DNA of 64,000 nt from an uncultured Carboxylicivirga sp. (GTDB taxonomy: Bacteria > Bacteroidota > Bacteroidia > Bacteroidales > Marinilabiliaceae), in NCBI GenBank assembly GCA_947503525.1, contig CANNEA010000002.1, forward strand, positions 1,293,679 to 1,357,678. Reading direction: 5' to 3'. The notes beneath the pieces were generated by a model that ran no database searches, was not told where the DNA came from, and saw nothing but the letters and a program-made list of their open reading frames with translations. This document shows, in pieces, positions 9,475 to 16,384 of the stretch (position 1 is its first letter; each line of letters opens with the position of its first letter). The translations under genes were made by a program, and so were the position numbers.

Positions 9475-10659
9475 ATGATTGATGTAAAAAGGATAAAAAA
9501 TATAGTAAAAGGTAATGGTTTGAAAAGCTTTAGGTTTTATACTTTATTCATAATAATTATTGCAGGCTTTCAATTGAATGCGCAAAAATTTAATGAGTAT
9601 TTTGTAGATTCTACGGATAATAGTTTGGATGTAAGTGGTTTTTTGAATAGCCCAGCAGGGTTTATGCCTGTTCCTTTATTAATAACTGAACCAGCTGTTG
9701 GTATTGGAGGAGGTATGGCTGCAGTTTTTTTCCATAACAAGAAAAACTTCATTAATAGTGGAGGAAAAGGGCAGTTGCCACCAATTATGACTGTGGGAGC
9801 AGCCGCATATACATCAAATGATACCTGGTTTGCGCTTGCTGCACATCAGGGATCTTATAAAAACGATCGATTCAGATATACCGGAGCGGTGGGGTATGCG
9901 AGTGTCAATATGGGTTTTTATGGAGCAGGAATATTGGAAGGAGAATTCAGGTTCGATTTCAACCTTAAGAGCATATTTACCTTTCATGAGTTTTCGTTCA
10001 GGCCAATAAAAAATATCCCGTTATTTACAGGCTTCAACTATTTATATATGGGAAGTGAGGTAAATTTTCTGACTGGAATTGATGTTCCGGAATTGGAGGT
10101 GCTAACCGAAAACACCAATTCAGCCGGAATGAATTTTATAGTAATGTGGGATAGTCGGGATAACAGCTTCACTCCTAGTTCAGGCATATTTACAGCTTTT
10201 GATTTAGGCAGGTATTCTAAGTTGTTTGGAGGAGAGGTGGAGTACTCTAACTTTGCTAATCGTACTTATTTATATATTCCTACTCTGGAGCAGAAACTAG
10301 TTGGAGGGTTCAGACTTTACGCTCAGTATAAATGGGGTGATGTACCTTTCTTCGAACTGCCATTTATTCAATTGCGTGGTATTCAGGCAATGCGTTACCA
10401 GGATAATATGGTTGGTGTTGGTGAAACAGAGTGGCGGTGGAATGTTTTTAATAGATGGAGTTTAATAGGATTTATTGGGGCCGGCTATACATCACCCAAA
10501 TTACATGAAGTTAACTTTAAAGAATTGAAAGCGGCTTCTGGTGGTGGTTTTCGTTACCTTATTGCAAAAGATTATGGGATACATGCTGGTTTAGATATAG
10601 CCAGGGGGCCTGAAGTTTGGGCTTGGTATTTAACCGTAGGTAGTAATTGGTTTAGATAA
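9475..10659 (+). CDS. Surface antigen/D15 (BamA-type) outer-membrane barrel, 394 aa
   Basis: Predicted outer-membrane barrel related to the Omp85 'bacterial surface antigen (D15)' domain, without POTRA repeats. A signal sequence follows a long polar N-terminus and ends about LNAQ (residue 37). 'GFMPVPLLITEPAVGIGGGMAAVFF' is the hallmark start of this subgroup. Also visible are 'WDSRDNSFTPSSGIFTAFDLGRYS' (the D.RD...P..G motif), 'LPFIQLRGIQAMRYQDNMVG' and 'GVGETEWRWNVFNRWSLIGFIGAG'. Such standalone barrels are common in Bacteroidota; their cargo is unknown. Confidence 0.75.
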   Translation: MIDVKRIKNIVKGNGLKSFRFYTLFIIIIAGFQLNAQKFNEYFVDSTDNSLDVSGFLNSPAGFMPVPLLITEPAVGIGGGMAAVFFHNKKNFINSGGKGQLPPIMTVGAAAYTSNDTWFALAAHQGSYKNDRFRYTGAVGYASVNMGFYGAGILEGEFRFDFNLKSIFTFHEFSFRPIKNIPLFTGFNYLYMGSEVNFLTGIDVPELEVLTENTNSAGMNFIVMWDSRDNSFTPSSGIFTAFDLGRYSKLFGGEVEYSNFANRTYLYIPTLEQKLVGGFRLYAQYKWGDVPFFELPFIQLRGIQAMRYQDNMVGVGETEWRWNVFNRWSLIGFIGAGYTSPKLHEVNFKELKAASGGGFRYLIAKDYGIHAGLDIARGPEVWAWYLTVGSNWFR

Positions 10660-10663
10660 TAGC

Positions 10664-10768
10664 ATATGAAACGAACATGTAAATTTTAATCTTAAAAATT
10701 ACACACAGGGTAATGATTAAAATTTCTTGAGAGTTCCATGTGACCATGAAGAAATAAATTTTAGACAC
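10664..10768 (+). promoter_or_regulatory. Repeated structured 5' leader, copy C
   Basis: Contains the box ATATGAAACGAACATG (10664-10679), a stem AAATTTTAATC (10681-10691)/GATTAAAATTT (10715-10725), an inner stem ATTAC (10698-10702)/GTAAT (10710-10714) whose loop and flank hold ACACACA, then GAGAGTTCCATGTG. The GAAACGA box lies 101 nt before the downstream ATG. Two other genes in the window have the same arrangement (19.6 and 30.6 kb). Confidence 0.6.
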
Positions 10769-11752
10769 ATGAAAAGATATACGTATTTAATTATTCTTGT
10801 ATTAATATCAATAAGTCATACAATACTAGGTAAAGATCAAGTTGAACAGGACAGCAGTTCAGTTGTCTATCCATATTTATTTCCAATATGGGGTGATGCA
10901 GCTACAGAACGAGGCTATAAATTACAGTTACCTCATGGCATTATGTCCAACAATTTTTACAATGTGCAGGATTTATTAATTTCTGATCTTCAATTATCCT
11001 TAGATGACAATGCTTTAATGCCTATCGATTTTGTGGAATTTGGTAAGGTCAATGCAAAGGTTATTACAACAAATGTAAGGGTCGATACCTGGGTGCTTCC
11101 ATTTATTAATGTTTATGGGTTTGGTGGGTATTTAAGTGCGCAGATGGAAGTCAACTTAACGAAACCTGTTCCAATAACTACCAATACAACTAACAGAGGT
11201 ACTTATTACGGATTTGGACTTATGGCAGCAGGCAAAGCAGGCCCCTTGTTTATAACCGGTGATGTCAACTTTGCCTGGACAAACCTTGAGTTGTTGAAAA
11301 AGCCAACTTTGGCGCGTATTATGGGGCTTCGGGTTGGTCATCGCTTTAATGTTAGAAATAAACCACAACAAAATATTGCTGTCTGGATAGGGCTTATGAA
11401 TCAACATTTGGGAAGTAATACCGTAGGGAGTATCACTGTGAGTAATGCTTTAGATTTATCCGAAGATGAAATAAAGGAGATTGAAGATTGGTATGATGGA
11501 TTACCAGAAGGGCCTGCCAAGGAAATAGTAGGAGGTATTCTTGAAGATATTGCCAATCCTTCAGACACGAAAATTAATTACAGTATTAAAAAAGATCTTA
11601 AGAGCAAATGGAATGGCTTAGTTGGGGCTCAATGGCAAATAAATGAACATTGGCAGTTACGTTCAGAATTTGGATTTGGCAGTAAGCAACAAACTTTAGT
11701 TTCCCTCAACTATCGTTTTGGAATAAGGGGTAAAAATTTTAAATCAAAATAG
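10769..11752 (+). CDS. Exported barrel-like protein, function unknown, 327 aa
   Basis: The ATG at 10769 gives a signal peptide (MKRYTYLIILVLISISHTILG). An earlier in-frame ATG at 10727 lies inside the structured leader and would add a charged non-signal extension, so it is rejected. The body has alternating strands such as 'VDTWVLPFINVYGFGGYLSAQ', 'GTYYGFGLMAAGKAGPLFITGDVNFAW', 'QNIAVWIGLMNQHLG' and ends 'QTLVSLNYRFGIRGKNFKSK', consistent with an outer-membrane barrel. An acidic helical insert (LSEDEIKEIEDWYDGLPEG) interrupts it near residue 230. No family is recognised. It is the first gene of a sub-operon preceded by the repeated leader, which suggests separate control from the genes upstream. 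Confidence 0.55.
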   Translation: MKRYTYLIILVLISISHTILGKDQVEQDSSSVVYPYLFPIWGDAATERGYKLQLPHGIMSNNFYNVQDLLISDLQLSLDDNALMPIDFVEFGKVNAKVITTNVRVDTWVLPFINVYGFGGYLSAQMEVNLTKPVPITTNTTNRGTYYGFGLMAAGKAGPLFITGDVNFAWTNLELLKKPTLARIMGLRVGHRFNVRNKPQQNIAVWIGLMNQHLGSNTVGSITVSNALDLSEDEIKEIEDWYDGLPEGPAKEIVGGILEDIANPSDTKINYSIKKDLKSKWNGLVGAQWQINEHWQLRSEFGFGSKQQTLVSLNYRFGIRGKNFKSK

Positions 11753-11806
11753 AGGTGTTTCAATAAGTGAGCCTTTATTAATACTAACAATAATAAATAC
11801 CGTATT

Positions 11807-12379
11807 ATGAATAAATTAACAACAATACTACTAGCCTTAGTTTTGGTTTCATGTTCAGGTTTAAAAGTCACAAGTGATATGGATCCTTCAGTAGATTTTA
11901 CACAGTATAAAACCTTTGAATATTATGGTTGGGCTGAAGAAAGTGATCAGGTGATGAATGATTTGGATAAGCGCCGAATTGAACAGGCTTTTGGGAAAGA
12001 GTTTAAGAGTCGCAATATGGATTTGGTTGAATCTGGCGGAGATTTAATTGTGACCTTATTTATTGTGGTGGAAGATAAAACCGAAAAAAGTGCCACAACC
12101 ACGCATATGGGTGGACATGGTGGATACTATGGCGGTTATTATGGCTATGGTCCGGGCTGGGGCTGGGGTCCTAGTTATTCCACAACAACGGTTCAGGAAT
12201 ATGATTATAGCGAAGGTACTTTAGTGGTTGATATTTTTGATGCCAAGGAGAAGAAACTCATTTGGGAGGGTATTGGCCGAAACACCATCGCGGAAGATCC
12301 TCAGGTGAGAGCGAATCATATACCAAAGGCTGCCGCAGCCATTATGAAGGACTTTCCTGTAAAACCAGTTCAGGAATAG
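11807..12379 (+). CDS. DUF4136 domain lipoprotein, 190 aa
   Basis: The lipobox LVSCS places the lipidated Cys at residue 16. The body matches DUF4136: 'SDMDPSVDFTQYKTFEYYGW', 'DKRRIEQAFGKEFKSRNMDLVESGGDLIVTLF', a Gly/Tyr-rich linker (GGYYGGYYGYGPGWGWG) and 'EGTLVVDIFDAKEKKLIWEGIGRNTI'. The family is widespread in Bacteroidota and Proteobacteria envelopes and has no established biochemical role. It is 54 bases after the previous stop and 26 before the next start, so it is probably in the same transcript. Confidence 0.85.
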   Translation: MNKLTTILLALVLVSCSGLKVTSDMDPSVDFTQYKTFEYYGWAEESDQVMNDLDKRRIEQAFGKEFKSRNMDLVESGGDLIVTLFIVVEDKTEKSATTTHMGGHGGYYGGYYGYGPGWGWGPSYSTTTVQEYDYSEGTLVVDIFDAKEKKLIWEGIGRNTIAEDPQVRANHIPKAAAAIMKDFPVKPVQE

Positions 12380-12405
12380 TATTTAAAACTTTAAAATCAT
12401 AGCAT

Positions 12406-13098
12406 ATGCGATTATTCAGAAAGACCATTGAATCAGTAGTTCAGGCTGGGGATTATAGTGAAGCCCAGCTGGAACGTGGTTTTACACAACTCGGAAGATT
12501 AGGGACTATCATTGATGTGCTCTATGCCCTCATGATCTTTCGTGTGTTCTTAATGCTCCCCCGACCTGAGGTGGATAATTTTGGAGCAGATGAATTAGTC
12601 GATGTCTTAAAAGCCAGTTATATGAATTATCTGGCCATGTTTGTAGGATTAGTATTAATACTAATCTATTGGGGGCAGAGTAATCTGATGTTTGGCAATA
12701 TGATTCGAACGGATGGTAAACATTCTGTTTTATCTCTGTTGCAGGCCTTTTGCTTAATGATCTATCTCTATTTTGTAAGGCTTGATGTGCAATTTGATGG
12801 CGCTGTAATAACTTTGCAGGTGGAGAGTGTCTCCTTGGCTTTAGCAGGGTTTTTCTCAATAGCCTCATGGTATTATGCCATTAAAAACAACATGTTAAGT
12901 CCGGCAATTGAATTGGAAGAAAAACAGAATGTGTATCTTAAACTGATGCCTGAACCAATAGTGTCGGTGCTATCCTTTCCATTTGCCTATTTCGGGCCGG
13001 ATATTTGGACCATTTCATGGTTAATGTTAATTCCTGTTGGAATGATACTAAAGCGATTTAGAACTAAATTGGTTAAAGAAGAAGTGACAAACCAGTAA
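12406..13098 (+). CDS. TMEM175-like (DUF1211) integral membrane protein, 230 aa
   Basis: About six hydrophobic segments are visible (roughly residues 34-51, 70-90, 106-124, 138-160, 183-198, 200-215). The first has an Asp and a helix pattern (IDVLYALMIFRVF), similar in placement to the FSDGVFAI motif of TMEM175/DUF1211 potassium channels, and 'IYWGQSNLMFGNMIRTDGKHSVLSLLQAFCLMIYLYF' resembles the family's second half. The key FSD motif is not conserved, so assignment is tentative. It is 6 bases upstream of a potassium-channel gene, which fits a cation-transport role but does not prove it. Confidence 0.4.
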   Translation: MRLFRKTIESVVQAGDYSEAQLERGFTQLGRLGTIIDVLYALMIFRVFLMLPRPEVDNFGADELVDVLKASYMNYLAMFVGLVLILIYWGQSNLMFGNMIRTDGKHSVLSLLQAFCLMIYLYFVRLDVQFDGAVITLQVESVSLALAGFFSIASWYYAIKNNMLSPAIELEEKQNVYLKLMPEPIVSVLSFPFAYFGPDIWTISWLMLIPVGMILKRFRTKLVKEEVTNQ

Positions 13099-13104
13099 GA
13101 GACT

Positions 13105-13770
13105 ATGAAGAAGTTAATTGCCAAATACGATAGTCAGCTTAATGGAGGGTACCTTTTGTTGGTCTTGCTGATCATTCAATTATTTATAGTTGCGGTGCTA
13201 CCCATAAGGATGCACGCACTAATCTATGATATTGTATTAACATTGATTTACCTGAGTTTAACTCTGGTTATTGATCAGAAAAGGACCATTTGGTTTTTTT
13301 ATATCATCGTACTGATTGTAATGGAATGGCTTTTTGAATTACTTGAATTAGCTATACTAAGTCAGATCTCTTATGTTTTAACTCTTTTTTTATTTCCATA
13401 TGTAATCCTGCGTTTTATTGCCATGATCATGCATTCAAAAAAGGTTAATGCATTGGTGCTGTTACAATCCATTAATGCCTATTTGTTACTTGGACTGTTA
13501 AGTAGTATCGCAATCAATTTCATAATCACTTTTAATCCTTCGTCATTTAATTTCCCTGATACAGGTTTATTTGCTGATGGAGTAAGTCGCTTAAGTGAAT
13601 TTCAATATTATGGTTTGGTCACCATCTCCACCCTGGGTTTTGGTGATATAACGCCAGCAACACCTCTTGCACGTTCTGTAAGCACTTTTATTACCATTAT
13701 TGGTCAGCTATACATTGCTATTATTCTGGCCATGTTGGTTGGCAAGTATTCCGGAGAATCTAAAAAGTAA
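13105..13770 (+). CDS. Potassium channel, ion_trans_2 type, 221 aa
   Basis: The pore signature is at residues 174-181, ISTLGFGD, with the usual following ITP and a final transmembrane helix (SVSTFITIIGQLYIAIILAMLVG). GFG in place of GYG is an accepted potassium-selectivity filter. Before it are four hydrophobic segments (about residues 16-32, 40-56, 63-80, 90-108) and a pore-lining helix at 117-142, so the layout is six-helix-like without a recognisable voltage-sensor arginine ladder. No C-terminal RCK or cyclic-nucleotide domain is present; the protein ends just after the last helix. It lies in the inner membrane. The gene follows the TMEM175-like gene by 6 bases and is 4 bases before the next start. 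Confidence 0.8.
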   Translation: MKKLIAKYDSQLNGGYLLLVLLIIQLFIVAVLPIRMHALIYDIVLTLIYLSLTLVIDQKRTIWFFYIIVLIVMEWLFELLELAILSQISYVLTLFLFPYVILRFIAMIMHSKKVNALVLLQSINAYLLLGLLSSIAINFIITFNPSSFNFPDTGLFADGVSRLSEFQYYGLVTISTLGFGDITPATPLARSVSTFITIIGQLYIAIILAMLVGKYSGESKK

Positions 13771-13774
13771 AAAT

Positions 13775-14467
13775 ATGAAACGATTACTCTTATTAGTTTT
13801 TGCATTATCAGGCCTTATCATCTATGGTCAAACAGATAAAAGTCCTTTCCTTTTGGAACGGGAAGCAACTAAGGCCACTACATTTTTTGCAGAAGTATAT
13901 CCTTATAGCTCATGGTCGAGTTTAAATAAGCAAAGTGTAAGTGTATTTGAGATGGCAGGTGGTATTCTCATTCGCAATAAGTTTTATGTGGCTTATTTTA
14001 CGGCCAATTCACCCAGTGTAAACAAAGTAGCTGTTCCTGATCAGGGATCAGAGGAGTATCTTAAGTGGATAGAGGCAGGTGTTGAATTGGAAAAGGTTAG
14101 TGCTGAAACTGAATTTTTATTGGTTAAATTTCACCATTCAGGTTTAAAATTTGGTTATCTTCATAATGCTGATAAAATGGTGTATTGGCGTGCGGGCCTG
14201 AAGTGGGGTTTCTCTGGAGGGTTTCATCTGACTGAAGATAAAACCTTTATGGGTATGTTTGATAATAAGGTGTATAAAAGTAAAATTATGACCTTGGAGC
14301 CTGACCTTGGACTAGGGATTAATCTATTGCCTTGGTGGCGTGCCCATATTGATTTAGGTTACCGCCTGGTGAGTGTAGATGAGCGAATTATTGCCTCGGC
14401 GGATGCAGATAGTTTTACCTTTAGTTTAGGTTTTTCGTTTGGGCGTTTTGGGCCGAAAAAAGATTAA
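13775..14467 (+). CDS. Exported protein of unknown function, 230 aa
   Basis: The ATG at 13775 gives a signal peptide (MKRLLLLVFALSGLIIYGQ). An earlier in-frame start at 13700 would overlap the channel gene by 70 bases and is rejected. The body contains 'FAEVYPYSSWSSLNKQSVSVFEMAGGILIRNKFYVAYF', 'KFGYLHNADKMVYWRAGLKWGFSGGF' and ends in a barrel-like strand 'SFTFSLGFSFGRFGPKKD'. It could be a small outer-membrane barrel. I do not recognise a family. It is sandwiched between a potassium channel and a PAP2 gene. Confidence 0.55.
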   Translation: MKRLLLLVFALSGLIIYGQTDKSPFLLEREATKATTFFAEVYPYSSWSSLNKQSVSVFEMAGGILIRNKFYVAYFTANSPSVNKVAVPDQGSEEYLKWIEAGVELEKVSAETEFLLVKFHHSGLKFGYLHNADKMVYWRAGLKWGFSGGFHLTEDKTFMGMFDNKVYKSKIMTLEPDLGLGINLLPWWRAHIDLGYRLVSVDERIIASADADSFTFSLGFSFGRFGPKKD

Positions 14468-14489
14468 GAAATTAAATAAACCAAATACT

Positions 14490-15998
14490 ATGAAAAAGAA
14501 CAAATATGGATTTATGCTTGTCCTGCTTATAGCCTTACCCTTATTTGCTCATGCAAATCCAACTAACATACAATTAGTTGATGAGGTATTGAATTTAAAG
14601 CTGGAACAGCCTCAGCTAAACTATAAGTCCGCAGGTTATTTAAGTGGTGTTGATTATGCCTTAACACCAATGTACAGTCTTCCACAAGAAACTGTTGAGG
14701 TAGAAAAAGTGAAATGGTACAATACCAGAGCAGCACGTATATCCTATGTGCCTGTTACATTTTTCGCCTTGGGAGCCATATCCTGGCCTTATCGCGAAGA
14801 TGTTAGAGAATGGAGAAATCGATTTATACCGGATTATCACAATGCCTTTGATGATGTTCTTCAATATTTACCAATTATGGCTGTTTATGGTTTAAATTGG
14901 GCCGGAGTAGAAGGTAAACATGGTTTAAAGCGAACAACGGTAACCTGGGCTATGTCTTTAGGTATGATGGGTATTTTAGTGAATGGAATTAAATACACTA
15001 CTAAAGTGATGCGTCCGGACGGATCCTCAGCCAATGCTTTTCCTTCAGGTCATACTGCAATGGCTTTTGTAAGTGCTACCATGTTGCATAAGGAGTTTGG
15101 TCAGTACAGGAGCCCTTTATACTCCTTTTTTGGATATGCCGCTGCCGGTTGGACGGGCACAATGCGTCAGATGAATAACAGGCATTGGGTGTCGGATGTA
15201 TTGGTTGGAGCAGGTATTGGTATATTAACCACCGAAGTTGCCTATATACTGGCTGAACAAATATATGATGAGAAAGAAACCAATCCAATAAAAAAATATG
15301 AACCCAAACCTTTCTCTGATCAAAAACCATCATTTCTATCTGTAAAAATTGGATTTGCCTCACCGATGGGTGATTTGGCCAATTCGGAAGAAGGAGCCTA
15401 TACAACTAATGGATTTACAGCGGGCTTTGAAGGAGCCTACTTCTTTAATCGCAATATTGGTATTGGAGGTGAAATGTCCATTACCTCATTCCCTATAAAT
15501 AGTGACAAAATAGAATTATTGCCTGAAGTTGCACCATATGTTGAATTGTCGTCTACTGGTCAAGGTTATGAATTACTGACAGAGGCAATGGGAGCTGCTT
15601 ATTATGTATTAGGTCCTTACGGCTACGTTGATCTTTCTCAGAAATTTGGCATACTATTTAATGTGGCAGCAGGTTATTCACGCGGCGCCGAAGGGCAAGT
15701 TTTAGCCAAGCTTAGCGAGACTGCTCAAGAAGAGATTGGTCTTGAAGAGCTTGTCATCAGTCGATATGAGCCCGAAGATGCTTTTGCATGGAATACAGGT
15801 GGCCAATTGTGGTATAAGTTAAATGATAAAATAGCTATTGGTGCTTATACACGCTTCATGTTTAATAAACCGAAACTAAATATTTATGATATCGTAGATA
15901 TTGATGATAATGATGAACCCATATTCGAATATACCGAAAGCAGTAAATTTGATTTCTCCCATTGGTCATTGGGTTTTTCGATAAACGCAATTTTATAA
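14490..15998 (+). CDS. PAP2-family phosphatase fused to an outer-membrane-type barrel, 502 aa
   Basis: The ATG at 14490 gives a signal sequence (MKKNKYGFMLVLLIALPLFAHA). Residues about 80-255 are a PAP2 domain with the three phosphatase motifs: K168-x6-R175-P176, P185-S-G-H188 and R226-x5-H232-x3-D236. From about residue 290 the protein changes to barrel-like strands ('SFLSVKIGFASPMGDLA', 'GFTAGFEGAYFFNRNIGIGGEMS', 'YGYVDLSQKFGILFNVAAGYS', 'HWSLGFSINAIL'). PAP2 enzymes remove phosphate from lipids such as undecaprenyl diphosphate or lipid A; here the attached barrel suggests action at the outer membrane (inference). All catalytic residues are present. Confidence 0.8.
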   Translation: MKKNKYGFMLVLLIALPLFAHANPTNIQLVDEVLNLKLEQPQLNYKSAGYLSGVDYALTPMYSLPQETVEVEKVKWYNTRAARISYVPVTFFALGAISWPYREDVREWRNRFIPDYHNAFDDVLQYLPIMAVYGLNWAGVEGKHGLKRTTVTWAMSLGMMGILVNGIKYTTKVMRPDGSSANAFPSGHTAMAFVSATMLHKEFGQYRSPLYSFFGYAAAGWTGTMRQMNNRHWVSDVLVGAGIGILTTEVAYILAEQIYDEKETNPIKKYEPKPFSDQKPSFLSVKIGFASPMGDLANSEEGAYTTNGFTAGFEGAYFFNRNIGIGGEMSITSFPINSDKIELLPEVAPYVELSSTGQGYELLTEAMGAAYYVLGPYGYVDLSQKFGILFNVAAGYSRGAEGQVLAKLSETAQEEIGLEELVISRYEPEDAFAWNTGGQLWYKLNDKIAIGAYTRFMFNKPKLNIYDIVDIDDNDEPIFEYTESSKFDFSHWSLGFSINAIL

Positions 15999-16023
15999 TT
16001 CTTAAATTATTTTGGTATTATAT

Positions 16024-16051
16024 AAGGCTGCCTTGAGGTGGCTTTTTTTTT
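16024..16051 (+). terminator. Rho-independent terminator of the envelope cluster
   Basis: AAGGCTGCC (16024-16032) pairs with GGTGGCTTT (16037-16045), with three G-T pairs, across a TTGA loop and runs into nine Ts. Confidence 0.8.
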
Positions 16052-16102
16052 GCTTTAAAGTCAAGAAAAAGTAGCTTTTGAGGGTATAGGTTTTGCAGAT
16101 GT

Positions 16103-16134
16103 TTTGAGAGCAATTATGAATGTTTCTATATTTG
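16103..16134 (+). promoter_or_regulatory. Bacteroidota-type promoter for the PUL regulator
   Basis: TTTG (16103-16106), 20-base spacer, TATATTTG (16127-16134) match the TTTG / TAnnTTTG consensus. An overlapping second -7 candidate, TATCTTTG, is at 16136-16143. Confidence 0.7.
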
Positions 16135-16384
16135 TTATCTTTGTTTAGGAAAATTGCCCATCGATTTATTGAAGATTAATTGTTGTCAATGACTGAAGAT
16201 TAAAATTACAAACACACACAGAAACTAATATTTCTTCTGACAGAACCCTATTTAATTAACGTTTACGTATTGAAAGATTGCTTGCAAAAGATGATTTAAG
16301 TAAAGTGTCATAAATCATTAAAACAAATTAGCTTGCATGATGCAAGGTATGATAGGAAGAATATTAGTTAAATACTTGAACAAT

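Larger units (their letters stand above)
15999..16384. other. Intergenic region with terminator and regulator promoter
   Basis: This 386-base gap closes the envelope cluster and opens the polysaccharide locus. It holds the terminator at 16024-16051, a consensus promoter at 16103-16134 and a ~240-nt leader. The leader contains a GAAGA/TCTTC hairpin around ACACACAC near 16198-16240, vaguely like the repeated leader but without its GAAACGA box. No coding region is seen. Confidence 0.6.

Noticed and set aside
16198..16240. Possible fifth copy of the structured leader before the regulator gene
   Set aside because: It has an ACACACAC run and a GAAGA/TCTTC hairpin but lacks the GAAACGA and GAGTTCC boxes, and the spacing to the ATG is different.
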